From NCBI RefSeq assembly GCF_030316765.1, contig NZ_JASZYT010000011.1, positions 1 to 64,000 on the forward strand: a stretch of DNA of 64,000 nucleotides, in the 5' to 3' direction. The stretch is from Variovorax saccharolyticus. GTDB taxonomy: Bacteria > Pseudomonadota > Gammaproteobacteria > Burkholderiales > Burkholderiaceae_C. The notes under the pieces are model-generated. The model had not been told where the DNA came from, did not search any database, and worked only from the letters and a program-made list of their open reading frames with translations. Shown here piece by piece: positions 1 through 8,947 of this stretch. Made by a program: the position numbers and the translations under genes. The number at the start of each line of letters is the position of its first letter. Position 1 is the first letter of the stretch.

Positions 1-342
1 ATTGCTCGGCAGGGCCTGCAGGCTGGTGCGGCCGTTGTTGCCGGTCGTGCCGTAGGCGCTCGGTGTCGGGCCGTAGCGGTATTCGATGCCCTCGGCCTTG
101 CCCATCTGGGCGGCCGTGGCCACGTAGGCAGCCGAACTCAGGGGTCCGGGGCTCTCCACCACCGTGCCGCTGCCAGCCGACGTGCCGCTGCCCGTCGTGG
201 TCGAAGTCCCGACCGAGCCAGCTGCCGCGAGCGCGCCCAGGCCAGCGCCGCCCCCTCCGCCACCGCCACCGCCGCCACAGGCGGACAATCCACAAGCGGC
301 GACAAGCAGAAGAACCGCGCATTTATATGGAACATTCAACAA
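1..342 (-). CDS. Putative lipoprotein, 5' part only
   Basis: The frame is open from a TTG at 342 to the window edge, giving at least 114 residues with no stop; the rest lies outside. A strong Shine-Dalgarno GGAGGTG (complement of 347-353) sits 6 nt before the TTG at 340-342 and 9 nt before a second TTG at 337-339, so a TTG start is preferred. The N-terminus has a hydrophobic stretch and a lipobox (LSAC, Cys22; VAAC at 14-17 is an alternative). A run of about ten glycines and a Gly/Ser/Thr-rich linker follow, as in outer-membrane lipoproteins with a flexible tether. The function is not recognisable from this part. Confidence 0.6.
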   Translation of the reverse strand, partial: MLNVPYKCAVLLLVAACGLSACGGGGGGGGGGAGLGALAAAGSVGTSTTTGSGTSAGSGTVVESPGPLSSAAYVATAAQMGKAEGIEYRYGPTPSAYGTTGNNGRTSLQALPSN

Positions 343-474
343 AAAACACCTCCAAAATAACAAGTTGTGCTTTTTAGTGGGAGTGGTCCTACAGGGCAAC
401 TCTTATTTCAAATGCTTTCTTCATGTTCTTTACCCCCTATGGACTCGCTTACAAAGGTATCGAATAGTGACGTT

Positions 475-1860
475 ATGACCGCAAATCATCAAGCCCCACG
501 TCGAGTAGCTCTTTCTACTTATATAGGCGCCGACAGCATCGCCATCGTTCCGACCTCGCCGGAGCGCCAGCGCAACCGCGACAGCGATTTCCTGTACCGG
601 CACGACAGCTACTTCTATTACCTGACCGGCTTCGCCGAGCCGAACGCGTGGCTGGTGCTGTCGGGCGACGGGCGCTCCACGCTGTTCTGCGCGCCCAAGG
701 ACCTGGAACGCGAGATCTGGGACGGCTACCGTCTGGGCCCGGAAGCGGCGCCCGCGGCTCTCGGAGTGGACGAGGCCTATTCGATCGACGAGCTCGACGC
801 CCGGCTGCCGCGCCTGCTGGAGAACAAGCGCGTGGTCTGGTTCCCCTTCGCCACCCACAAGGGGCTCGAGACCCGGGTCGACGGCTGGCTGTCGGCGGTG
901 CGCTCGCGGGTGCGCTACGGGGCCCTCTGTCCCGAGGAGCAGCGCGACCTCTGCGGCCCGCTCGACGAGATGCGGCTCGTGAAGGACGCCCACGAACAGG
1001 ACGTGATGCGCCGCGCGGCCCAGATCAGCGCCCGGGCCCACATCCGCGCGATGCAGACCTCGGCCCGCATGCTGCGTGAAGGCCGGGAGGTGCGCGAATA
1101 CCACCTCGACGCCGAACTGCTGCACGAATTCCGCCTCGGCGGCTCGCAATACCCGGCCTACGGCTCGATCGTCGCAGCGGGCGCCAATGCCTGCGTGCTG
1201 CACTACCGCGCCGATGCCGCGCCGGTGCGCGATGGCGAACTGGTGCTGATCGACGCCGGCTGCGAGCTCGACGGCTATGCCAGCGACATCACCCGAACCT
1301 TCCCGGCCAACGGGAAGTTCAGCGGTCCGCAGCGCGCCCTCTACGACCTCGTCCTGGCCAGCCAGGAAGCCGCCGTGGCCGCCACGCGGGCCGGGCAGCG
1401 GTTCACCGATCCCCACGAAGCCACCGTGCGGGTGCTGTCGCAGGGCATGCTCGACCTCGGCCTGCTGAACGCCGACAAGGTCGGCAGCGTCGACGACGTG
1501 ATCGAAAAGCGCGCCTACTTCCCTTTCTACATGCACCGCACCGGCCACTGGCTGGGCATGGACGTGCACGACTGCGGCAGCTACATCGAGCCGACCCAGG
1601 TCGGCGAAGTGAGCGAGCGCCGGGATCCGCTGTCCAACGAGCTCATCCAGAACCGGCCCAGCCGGATCCTGCATCCGGGGATGGTGCTGACGATCGAACC
1701 CGGCATCTACGTGCGGCCGGGCGAGGGCGTGCCGGAACAGTTCCACAACATCGGCATCCGCATCGAGGACGATGCGATCGTCACCGAGACCGGATGCGAG
1801 CTGATTTCGCGCGGGGTACCGGTCGATGCCGACGAAATCGAGGCATTGATGCGCGCCTAG
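475..1860 (+). CDS. pepP: Xaa-Pro aminopeptidase (M24B)
   Basis: A cytoplasmic metallo-aminopeptidase that removes N-terminal residues preceding proline. With the start at 475 it is 461 aa. The dinuclear metal ligands fall at D260 and D271 (in LIDAG and SDITRTFP), H358 (GHWLG), E408 (TIEPG) and E431 (IRIEDD), the M24 pattern; D260 and D271 match the E. coli PepP numbering. The N-terminal domain contains RNRDSDFLYRHDSYFYYLTG. The frame is open upstream to 367, but only from about 475 does it resemble the family. No good ribosome-binding site precedes 475. Residues 1-20 are encoded by unusually AT-rich DNA and resemble usual PepP N-termini poorly. H358 and E408 are about 20 residues further apart than in E. 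coli, from an extra loop. Confidence 0.93.
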   Translation: MTANHQAPRRVALSTYIGADSIAIVPTSPERQRNRDSDFLYRHDSYFYYLTGFAEPNAWLVLSGDGRSTLFCAPKDLEREIWDGYRLGPEAAPAALGVDEAYSIDELDARLPRLLENKRVVWFPFATHKGLETRVDGWLSAVRSRVRYGALCPEEQRDLCGPLDEMRLVKDAHEQDVMRRAAQISARAHIRAMQTSARMLREGREVREYHLDAELLHEFRLGGSQYPAYGSIVAAGANACVLHYRADAAPVRDGELVLIDAGCELDGYASDITRTFPANGKFSGPQRALYDLVLASQEAAVAATRAGQRFTDPHEATVRVLSQGMLDLGLLNADKVGSVDDVIEKRAYFPFYMHRTGHWLGMDVHDCGSYIEPTQVGEVSERRDPLSNELIQNRPSRILHPGMVLTIEPGIYVRPGEGVPEQFHNIGIRIEDDAIVTETGCELISRGVPVDADEIEALMRA

Positions 1861-1874
1861 CGCAGGACCGACCC

Positions 1875-3056
1875 ATGCGCGCACGTTTCTGGATTCCGCT
1901 CGTCCTGCTCTTGCTGGCCTGGTCCTACTTCGCCCGTCCGGTCTACGATTTCGCCTGGGTCGCCGCGGGCCGGCTCTGGGACATGGCCGGCGCAAGGATC
2001 GGGTCCCCGACCCTGCGCCCCTCGCGCGAGGCCGAGGTCGGCCGCAGCCTGGCGCAAGGGGAGGAGATCGCCGGCTATCTCCGCGGCCTGCGCCGCGCAG
2101 CGCCCGACGCGCTGACTGTTGCCGGCGCCCCCGAGGCCGCGCGTGAGCAGCTGCGCCGGAGCCTGCGTTACCCGCCGCCAGGTTTCGACACGCCGAGCAC
2201 CGAAGCGGTGGTCGAAACCCTCGTTGGCGAGGATGAATTCGCGACCTACCGCGAGCTGAAGGTTCCGGTCCTGCCGGGCGTCTACGCGACCGGCATGTAC
2301 CTGCGGCCCAAGACCGCGGACCCGGCGCAGAAGCTGCCGCTGGTCATTTCAGCGCATGGCCGGGGCGGGATGCCCTCCGAGACCGCGGATGGCAAGCTTC
2401 CGGGCCTGCGCAAGTCGCGCCGCGATCTCGCCTGGGATGCGCTGAAGCATGGCTACGCGGTCTGGCTGCCGGTCTACGTGCACTACAACCAAAACGGCAG
2501 CGATTTCCGCGATCGCCTGACGGCCCGGGCCTGGCAGGCGGGCACCTCGCTGCCGGCGATCGAGATCGCCAAGACGGTGAAGGTGCTGGACGCGCTGCTG
2601 AAGCGTCCTGACATCGATGCCGGGCGGGTCGCCATGATGGGCCATTCGTATGGCGGCTTCTACACGCTTTACACCACCGCCCTCGACCCGCGCATCCGCG
2701 TGGCGGTGGTGGCCGCCTATTTCAACGACCGCGAAGCGGTGCTGGACGGATCCGAGCCGACCGGCTTCCTGGACTGGCGCTTCCCCGACTCGCTGACGCT
2801 GTGGCGCGACCCGTCGGTCGCGGCGCTGGTGGCGCCGAGGCCGTTGCTGATCGAGGCCGGCAACCAAGACCAGCTGTTCCCGATCGCCGGCGCGCGCAAG
2901 GTGGCGCCGGAGGTCGAACGCGTCTACCAGCGCCTGGGCGTCGCCGATCGTTTCGAGTTCAGGGAGTTCGTCGCCCGGCACGACTTCGATGGCGAGGCGG
3001 CGATGAACTTCATCGACCTACACCTCAAGCCGTCCCCGCGAGGTGCCCGCGAGTGA
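1875..3056 (+). CDS. Alpha/beta-hydrolase, membrane-anchored or exported
   Basis: A 393-aa serine hydrolase of the dienelactone hydrolase/prolyl oligopeptidase type. The N-terminus has a hydrophobic segment (about residues 5-17), a signal anchor or signal peptide. The nucleophile elbow GHSYGG places Ser at 258; Asp332 (GNQDQLF) and His369 (ARHDFDG) complete a plausible triad. The ATG at 1875 has AGGA 8 nt upstream and follows pepP by 14 bp, so the two are probably cotranscribed. The substrate is unknown. Its 3' end overlaps the convergent FAD-enzyme gene by 32 bp. Confidence 0.75.
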   Translation: MRARFWIPLVLLLLAWSYFARPVYDFAWVAAGRLWDMAGARIGSPTLRPSREAEVGRSLAQGEEIAGYLRGLRRAAPDALTVAGAPEAAREQLRRSLRYPPPGFDTPSTEAVVETLVGEDEFATYRELKVPVLPGVYATGMYLRPKTADPAQKLPLVISAHGRGGMPSETADGKLPGLRKSRRDLAWDALKHGYAVWLPVYVHYNQNGSDFRDRLTARAWQAGTSLPAIEIAKTVKVLDALLKRPDIDAGRVAMMGHSYGGFYTLYTTALDPRIRVAVVAAYFNDREAVLDGSEPTGFLDWRFPDSLTLWRDPSVAALVAPRPLLIEAGNQDQLFPIAGARKVAPEVERVYQRLGVADRFEFREFVARHDFDGEAAMNFIDLHLKPSPRGARE

Positions 3057-4596
3057 AGGCCTCCTCGAAGATCGAATAGCCGGACCAGTCGGCGTGCGCA
3101 AACGCCAGGCGGCCAGCGACCACCCGCCGAGGCGCCCCCAGCGTCGCGAGCAGGCCCGGGGCCGGGATCGCCATCGCATGCCCGTAGCGCGTGATGTCGA
3201 TGCGGGTCGCGAGCCCGGCCAGGTCCGGATGCGGCACCGACAGCTCGGCCAGCAGTTCGTCGCGCCAGCCGCTCCAGGGCCGTTCGAGCAGCAGGCGCCG
3301 GCTGTCGATGCCGTCCCAGCCGCTCGGGCCCAGCGGCCGGTACCAGCTCAGCACCGTGGGGCCCGGCGTCGGATCGAGCGCCTGGTGCCGGGCATCGACA
3401 TAGCCGAGGCCGCGGCTGCCGTGGATCACGTTGTCCCATGACGGCGCGGCGCCCGGCCGGTCGGCGAGCGCCGCGCGAAGATGGATGTTGGCGACCAGCC
3501 AGGGCGCATGGCGCAGCGCCGCCGCGGCCTGGCGCAGCCGCTCGGGAGGAGCCTCCACCACCCGCGCGGCAACGAACACCGGCAGCGCGACGATGCACCG
3601 CTCGGCCTGCCAGCGCAGCCGCCTTCCGCTCGCGGCATCGACCGCATCGACCTCGACGCCGCTGCGCTGCTCGGCGATGCGCGTGACCGCGTGGCCGGTG
3701 CGCAGCCGGTCGCCGAGCGGCTGCGCGAGCCGGCGGGTCAGCCAGGCGTTGCCTTCGGGCCAGGTGAGCACCGCGTCGCGGACGCTGTCTTCATCGCCGG
3801 GCGCGTGGAAGCCGTGCCGGCTCGCGAAGTAGTGGATGCCGGCCCAGGCCGACACATGCGCCAGGCCGGCGCCGTAGTCGTCGCGGCAGCAATAGTCCAG
3901 ATACCAGCGCAGCTGCGGGTCGGAGAAGCCTTCGCGCCCGAGCCAGGCCTCGAAGGACTGCGCGTCGAGTTCCAGCAATGCCGGTGCGACGGCCGTGCGC
4001 AGCGTCGGGATCGTGAAGCGCCCCTCGCGCCCCAGCGCCTCGACGCGCCTGGAGAAGCGCCGGTACTGGGCCAGCGTCGCTGCGCCCACGCCTTGCAGCG
4101 GCAGCAGGCCGTCCTGCCAGCTGCCCTGGAAGAACAGGCGTTCCTGCGGGCTGTGGCACAGCTGGCGCTCGTCGTACTCCCAGCGGCCCGACACGCGGCG
4201 GCGCAGGCCCAATTCCTCCAGCAGGTCCTGCACCTCGTGCGCGTCGTCGCCGGGCAGCGGCAGGTAGTGCGCGCCCAGCGGACAGGCGATGCCCTGCACG
4301 GCGCCGGCGCGGCTGTTGCCGCCGGCCGTGTCCTCGAGTTCGAGCAGCACGAAATCCTCGACGCCGGACAGCCGCAGCGCCCGTGCCGCCGCCAGGCCGG
4401 CCACGCCGCCGCCGGCGATCACGACGCGGGTGCGCCGCGCAGCCTCGGGCGCGGCACCGGCCGGCAGCGCGCCGTCGCGCCAGGCATGGCCACGCGCGAC
4501 GTCGATCCCGGTGAACCCGCCCTCGATGTCGTGGCGCGCACTGCAGCCCGCCAGGACCGCGGCGGCCGGCATGCCGAGGAAGGCGCGCCGCTTCAT
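3025..4596 (-). CDS. FAD-dependent amine-oxidase-like protein, Tat lipoprotein
   Basis: A 523-aa flavoprotein. The start KRRAFLG followed by a hydrophobic stretch and LAGC (Cys18) looks like a twin-arginine lipoprotein signal, implying folding with FAD in the cytoplasm and then export and lipidation. A Rossmann dinucleotide-binding motif VVIAGGGVAG lies at about 58-67, followed by an acidic residue ending beta-2 (LLELED) as in FAD-binding amine oxidases. The start overlaps the stop of the spermidine-synthase-like gene by 4 nt (ATGA), so the two are translationally coupled. A polyamine or amine substrate is inferred from that neighbour, not shown. Confidence 0.72.
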   Translation of the reverse strand: MKRRAFLGMPAAAVLAGCSARHDIEGGFTGIDVARGHAWRDGALPAGAAPEAARRTRVVIAGGGVAGLAAARALRLSGVEDFVLLELEDTAGGNSRAGAVQGIACPLGAHYLPLPGDDAHEVQDLLEELGLRRRVSGRWEYDERQLCHSPQERLFFQGSWQDGLLPLQGVGAATLAQYRRFSRRVEALGREGRFTIPTLRTAVAPALLELDAQSFEAWLGREGFSDPQLRWYLDYCCRDDYGAGLAHVSAWAGIHYFASRHGFHAPGDEDSVRDAVLTWPEGNAWLTRRLAQPLGDRLRTGHAVTRIAEQRSGVEVDAVDAASGRRLRWQAERCIVALPVFVAARVVEAPPERLRQAAAALRHAPWLVANIHLRAALADRPGAAPSWDNVIHGSRGLGYVDARHQALDPTPGPTVLSWYRPLGPSGWDGIDSRRLLLERPWSGWRDELLAELSVPHPDLAGLATRIDITRYGHAMAIPAPGLLATLGAPRRVVAGRLAFAHADWSGYSIFEEAFTRGHLAGTA

Positions 4597-6137
4597 CGGC
4601 CCCACTCGTGCTCGTAGGTCGTCACCAGGGTCTGGTTCGACAGCCGGTTGACCTCGGCCGGCACGCGCGCCATGTCGCGCGGGAAGTCGAACAGCAGCGG
4701 CAGCGTCGGGATCGACAGGAAGCGCAACCCTTCGGGCAGGGCCTCGGGCATCCGGAACGGCCGTCGGCTCGCGACGATGAAGCCCCACTCGCCGAAGCTC
4801 GGCACATGCGCGTGGTAGGGCGTCGCCGTGAGCCCGGTCGATTCGATGGTCGTCGCCACGGTCCAGAAACTCTTGCGCGCCACCAGCGGCGACGTGGTCT
4901 GCACGACCGCATAACCACTGGCCGCCAGCCGCTGGTCGAGCAGCGCATAGAACGAGTTCGTGTAGAGCTTGCCGATCGCGAAGTTGGTCGGATCGGGAAA
5001 GTCGACCACGATCACGTCGAAGAGCTCGCCCGGCTGCTGCAGCCACTGGAAGGCATCGGTGTTGACGATCGACAGCTTGGCGGAGCTCAGCGCGTGGCCG
5101 TTCAGCGCCGCCAGCGTCTCGTGCTCGCGGAACAGGCGGGTCATGTTGGGGTCGAGTTCGACCAGCGTCACGCGTTCGACCGACGGGTACTTGAGGATCT
5201 CGCGCACCGCCATGCCGTCGCCGCCGCCGAGCACTGCCACCTTGCGCGGCGCGCCGTGGGCGGCCATCACGGGATGCACCAGCGCCTCGTGGTAGCGGTA
5301 CTCGTCGCGTTCGGCGAACTGCAGGTTGCCGTTGAGGAACAGCCGATGCCCGGCGGCGCCGCGCGTGACCACGATCCGCTGGTAGGGCGAACTCTCGCTG
5401 AAGACGATGCGGTCCTGGTAGAACTTGTCCTCGGCCAGCGTCGTGATGCGGTCGGCGAAGACGAAGGCCGCCAGCAGCGCGGCCAGTGCCAGGCCGCAGG
5501 CCACGGCATGCGCGCCGACGCGGCGCAGCTCATGGCGGAACAGCCACAGGGCCCAGAGCGCGACCGCGGCATTCATGAAGCCGAACAGGAGGCCCGTGCG
5601 GATCATGCCCAGCTGGGGCACCAGCAGCAGCGGAAAGGCAATCGAGACCGCCAGTGCGCCCAGGTAGTCGAAGGTCAGCACCTGCGACACCAGGTCCTTG
5701 AGCGCGACATTGCGCCGCAGGATCCGCATCACCAGCGGGATCTCGAGCCCGACCAGCGTGCCGACCACCAGCACCAGACCGTAGAGCAGCAGCCGGAACG
5801 CCCCGGGGACATAGGCGTTGGCGATGAACAGCAGCGCCGGCAGTGCGCCGCCGACCAGCGCCACCATGAGCTCGATGCGCAGGAAGTGCGCCGGCAGCTG
5901 GCGCTCGAAGTAGCGCGACAGCCACGAGCCCACGCCCATCGCGAACAGATAGGTGCCGATGATGGTGCTGAACTGCAGCACCGAGTCGCCCAGCAGGTAG
6001 GAGCTCAGCGCCGCCGCGCTGAGCTCGTACACCAGCCCGCAGGCCGCGATGACGAAAACGCTCGCGAGCAGCGCGATCTCGACCGGCTGGGGACCGCGCC
6101 GATCGACCGGAAGCGCGGACAAGGCCGCCCCCGTCAA
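4593..6137 (-). CDS. Membrane-anchored spermidine synthase-like protein
   Basis: A 514-aa protein with an N-terminal domain of about seven hydrophobic segments (residues about 20-230) and a C-terminal aminopropyltransferase-like Rossmann domain. The latter has EYRYHEALVHP, the SAM-type motif VLGGGDGMAVREIL, an acidic strand end (VELD), and DFPDP where soluble spermidine synthases have a D-x-x-D-P catalytic motif. The start is taken as TTG at 6135-6137, whose TTGA overlaps the stop of the DUF350 gene; no ATG is available at the family-like N-terminus. Similar fused proteins occur in clusters with DUF350 and DUF4178. The aminopropyl acceptor is unknown. Confidence 0.75.
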   Translation of the reverse strand: MTGAALSALPVDRRGPQPVEIALLASVFVIAACGLVYELSAAALSSYLLGDSVLQFSTIIGTYLFAMGVGSWLSRYFERQLPAHFLRIELMVALVGGALPALLFIANAYVPGAFRLLLYGLVLVVGTLVGLEIPLVMRILRRNVALKDLVSQVLTFDYLGALAVSIAFPLLLVPQLGMIRTGLLFGFMNAAVALWALWLFRHELRRVGAHAVACGLALAALLAAFVFADRITTLAEDKFYQDRIVFSESSPYQRIVVTRGAAGHRLFLNGNLQFAERDEYRYHEALVHPVMAAHGAPRKVAVLGGGDGMAVREILKYPSVERVTLVELDPNMTRLFREHETLAALNGHALSSAKLSIVNTDAFQWLQQPGELFDVIVVDFPDPTNFAIGKLYTNSFYALLDQRLAASGYAVVQTTSPLVARKSFWTVATTIESTGLTATPYHAHVPSFGEWGFIVASRRPFRMPEALPEGLRFLSIPTLPLLFDFPRDMARVPAEVNRLSNQTLVTTYEHEWGR

Positions 6138-6352
6138 TGGATGGCCGCGGCGACGATGATGCAGATGCCGAGGCTCATCGCGGCCACCACCAGCCCCAGG
6201 GCCATGTTCTGCTTCTCGACGATCTCCTGCCACAGGTCATAGGGCGTGAGCTTGTCGATGAGCAGGAAGGCCAGCCAGAAGACCGCCAGGCCGATCACCG
6301 CATAGATCAGCGATCCAAAGATCACGTCCGGCTTCAACCATTCAATTCCCAT
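6134..6352 (-). CDS. DUF350 small membrane protein
   Basis: A 72-aa protein with two hydrophobic segments (about residues 10-30 and 50-70) separated by a short charged loop. It matches the DUF350 (YjfL-like) repeat unit; classical YjfL proteins carry two such units, so this is a single-unit form. Its TGA overlaps the TTG start of the spermidine-synthase-like gene, and it lies 24 bp downstream of the DUF4178 gene. DUF350 is known mainly from membrane-stress operons with PspA-like, DUF4178 and polyamine-ligating or polyamine-synthesising enzymes. Its biochemical role is not established. Confidence 0.75.
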   Translation of the reverse strand: MGIEWLKPDVIFGSLIYAVIGLAVFWLAFLLIDKLTPYDLWQEIVEKQNMALGLVVAAMSLGICIIVAAAIH

Positions 6353-6376
6353 GATGAGAACCTCCGAAAAAAATCG

Positions 6377-7858
6377 TCACTTGTGGCCGCCGCCACTCGA
6401 ATAGCCGCCGTACGAGCCGCCCGCGCTGCGGGAGCCGCCGGAGCCGCTCCCGCTGCTGCAGGTGCTGAGGATGATCAGCAGCACGATGATCACCACCACG
6501 ATCAGCACGATGGTGCCGCAGCCCAGGCTCGACGCCGCGCTCACCGGCAGCGCGTCGGCGCGCTTGAACATGTCCTTCCTGCGATCGAGCTTGAAGGCCG
6601 CGGCGACCGCGGCGCTGTCGATCCGGCTGCCGGACGACCAGGTCAGCTCATTGGCCGAGCGCTCCATCGACAGCAGCGCGCTGCCGTTGGCGAAATCGCG
6701 GTTGAAGGTTTTCTGGCCGCGCTCGACCTGCCAGTAGAACTCGCCCGCCACATAGCTGGTCTCGGCGTTGTAGGCGTATTGCTGCTGGTAGGTCTTGCCC
6801 AGGTAGGTCGCTCGCGCGCCGCTCTCGGCCATGGTGGGCGCGCCCGTGGTCGGCTTCACGAGGCTCCAGCCGTCTTCGGCATCGACCAGGAAGCTGAAGC
6901 CGCGCTTCTTGTTGTAGAGCAGGTATTCGCTCCAGCCGAAGTGCTCGTCGTCGCCGGGCGCGACGCCCATGCGGTGCTGGAAGCCGACCACTTGCCAGTC
7001 GGCGCCCTGCAGCTGGCCGATGCTGCCGAGGGCGATCAGCGGCTGCACCGGCTCGTGCTGGGCCGCATGCCGGAGTTCGCCGCCGATGCCCTGCGACAGG
7101 TCGATGATCTCGTTGCATGAGCGGCAGGTGATGCTCTTGCTGTCGGCCAGGTTGACCGTCACCGGCGAACCGCAGTTGGGGCAGTTGAAGCTGCGGCCCT
7201 TCTCGTCCTTGGCCGATTCGTCGCGCAGCCCGGTGAGCTGCAGGTCCTCCAGGCGCACCGAGCGGCCGAGCCAGGCGCTTGGCGGATGGGTGTCGTAGTC
7301 GAGGCTGAGCACCTGCCCCTGGTCGTTGCGCAGTTCCACCGCCGCGAACGACCGGCCGAGCTCGGGCAGGCGCGGCAGTTCGCCCTGGGCCGAGACCAGC
7401 GCCACCTGCTCGTTCGACGCCACCGTGTAGTTCCGGCCGTTGAACGCGGTGGTCGCGCCGACCCGCAGGTCGGCGGCCGCAGGCGCCGCGCGCTGCAGTT
7501 CGAACGGCGAAGCGAACACGAAGGCGCCGTTGTCCTCGCTCAGCAGCCCGGTGCGCTCGCCATCGAGCGCGGCGATCCACTCGGTCCATCGGCCGCCCGG
7601 CGCGCTGTACTGCAGCCGCCCGACCAAGGTGAAAGGCTGTCCGTCGATGCGGCCGGCGGCGAACAGCTGCAAGGGGCTGAAGTCGTCGAACAGCTCCGCC
7701 ATCTTGCCGGTGCGCGCCAGCGTCTCGCCCTGGCGCACCACGGTGCTCTGGCAATAGGCGCAGACGGCATGCGTCGACTGCGCCGATCGGAACTCGACCG
7801 GCGCACCGCATCCGGGGCAGGGCGCGCGATAGTAGCGCTGGCTGCCGCTGTCCGTCAC
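6377..7858 (-). CDS. DUF4178 protein with two zinc ribbons and a C-terminal TM helix
   Basis: A 493-aa protein. A first zinc ribbon is formed by C14/C17 and C33/C36 and a second by CPNC...CRSC at about 225-250. Two beta-rich DUF4178-type segments flank the second ribbon. One strong transmembrane helix (about 445-465) follows, then a Gly/Ser-rich tail ending in GGGHK, so it is probably tail-anchored with the bulk in the cytoplasm. The start is GTG at 7856-7858, overlapping the stop of the SPFH gene (GTGA). It is inferred to be an adaptor of a membrane-associated complex with the SPFH and DUF350 proteins. Confidence 0.75.
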   Translation of the reverse strand: MTDSGSQRYYRAPCPGCGAPVEFRSAQSTHAVCAYCQSTVVRQGETLARTGKMAELFDDFSPLQLFAAGRIDGQPFTLVGRLQYSAPGGRWTEWIAALDGERTGLLSEDNGAFVFASPFELQRAAPAAADLRVGATTAFNGRNYTVASNEQVALVSAQGELPRLPELGRSFAAVELRNDQGQVLSLDYDTHPPSAWLGRSVRLEDLQLTGLRDESAKDEKGRSFNCPNCGSPVTVNLADSKSITCRSCNEIIDLSQGIGGELRHAAQHEPVQPLIALGSIGQLQGADWQVVGFQHRMGVAPGDDEHFGWSEYLLYNKKRGFSFLVDAEDGWSLVKPTTGAPTMAESGARATYLGKTYQQQYAYNAETSYVAGEFYWQVERGQKTFNRDFANGSALLSMERSANELTWSSGSRIDSAAVAAAFKLDRRKDMFKRADALPVSAASSLGCGTIVLIVVVIIVLLIILSTCSSGSGSGGSRSAGGSYGGYSSGGGHK

Positions 7859-8892
7859 ACGAGTTTTTTCAGCAGCTCCGCCTTCTTGGCGTCGAATTCT
7901 TCCTGCGTCAGGATGCCCTTGGCCTTGAGTTCACCGAGCTTCTCGAGCGTGGTCATGACGTCGGCCGGGTTGACCACCGCGATCGCCGGCTGCTGCTGCG
8001 CCGCCGCGGGCTGCGGCTGCAGGCCCTGGGCCAGGTTCTGCGCCAGCACCTGGCCCAGCGCGACGCCGGCGCCGAGTCCCATCGCATCGCCCGCGATCCC
8101 GCCGCCGCCGCCCGCGCCCTCGGCGAACTTCGGGATCGCCTGCGCGGTCTGGTACTGCATGAACTTGCCCATGTCGTTGCCGACCATGCCCATGCCGATC
8201 TTCTGATCAAGGATCTTCTGCAGTTCTTCCGGCAGCGAGACGTTCTGGACCGTGATGCTCTCCAGCTGGATCCCGATCCTGGCGAACTCGGGCACCAGTT
8301 GCTTCGCCAGCGCCTCGGCGAACTGGATCTGGTTGGCCGCCAAGTCGAGGAAAGGCACGCCGCTGGCCGCGATCGCATTGCTGATGTTCTGCAGCAGCAG
8401 GCCGCGCAGCTGGCCGTCGAGATCGGCCACCGTGTAGAGCTCGCGGGTGCCCGAGATCTCGGTATGGAACAGCTTGGCATCGCCGATGCGGAAGCTGTAG
8501 TTGCCGAAGGCGCGCAGCCGGACCGCGCCGAAGTCCTTGTCGCGCACCGTGATCGGCTGCGGCGTGCCCCATTTCTGGTCGACCTGCTGGCGCGTGCTGA
8601 AGAAATAGACGTCGCTCTTGAAGGGCGACTCGAAGAGCTTGTCCCAGTTCTTGAGATAGGTCAGCACCGGCAGCGTCTGCGTCGTCAGCTTGTACATGCC
8701 GGGACCGAAGACATCGGCCACCTGGCCCTCGTTGACGAACACCGCGACCTGCGACTCGCGAACGGTCAGCGAAGCACCGTTCTGGATTTCCATCTCCGCC
8801 ATCGGGAAGCGCCAGGCCAGCGTGCCGTCGCCGGTCTCGGTCCACTGAATGATGTCGATGAACTGCTTCTTGATGAAATCCATCAGCGCCAT
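7855..8892 (-). CDS. SPFH-domain protein with C-terminal SHOCT
   Basis: A 345-aa protein. Residues about 30-240 form an SPFH (band-7-like) domain of the YdjI/virion-core-like subfamily. A Gly-rich and then Ala/Gln-rich linker follows, and the last 35 residues (LEKLGELKAKGILTQEEFDA) are a typical SHOCT oligomerisation motif. No TM helix is evident. The ATG at 8890-8892 is preceded by GAGGAG. It is the first gene of the five-gene minus-strand cluster ending at 3025 and is transcribed away from the origin-like region at 8948-9143. SPFH proteins scaffold membrane-stress complexes; that role is inferred here. Confidence 0.78.
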   Translation of the reverse strand: MALMDFIKKQFIDIIQWTETGDGTLAWRFPMAEMEIQNGASLTVRESQVAVFVNEGQVADVFGPGMYKLTTQTLPVLTYLKNWDKLFESPFKSDVYFFSTRQQVDQKWGTPQPITVRDKDFGAVRLRAFGNYSFRIGDAKLFHTEISGTRELYTVADLDGQLRGLLLQNISNAIAASGVPFLDLAANQIQFAEALAKQLVPEFARIGIQLESITVQNVSLPEELQKILDQKIGMGMVGNDMGKFMQYQTAQAIPKFAEGAGGGGGIAGDAMGLGAGVALGQVLAQNLAQGLQPQPAAAQQQPAIAVVNPADVMTTLEKLGELKAKGILTQEEFDAKKAELLKKLV

Positions 8893-8947
8893 GGTCGCTC
8901 CTCGTTCACGGGGTTTTCCGTGGCGGGGATATTGCCACAGGCCCAAA

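Noticed and set aside
430..1995. Long open frame antisense to pepP
   Set aside because: It is the high-GC reverse-strand shadow of a clear M24 peptidase gene; its translation has no domain and is Arg/Pro/His-rich.
3025..5046. Longer form of the FAD enzyme reaching 5046
   Set aside because: The extra 150 residues are an out-of-frame reading of the spermidine-synthase-like gene, and the ATG at 4596 gives a proper Tat lipoprotein signal.
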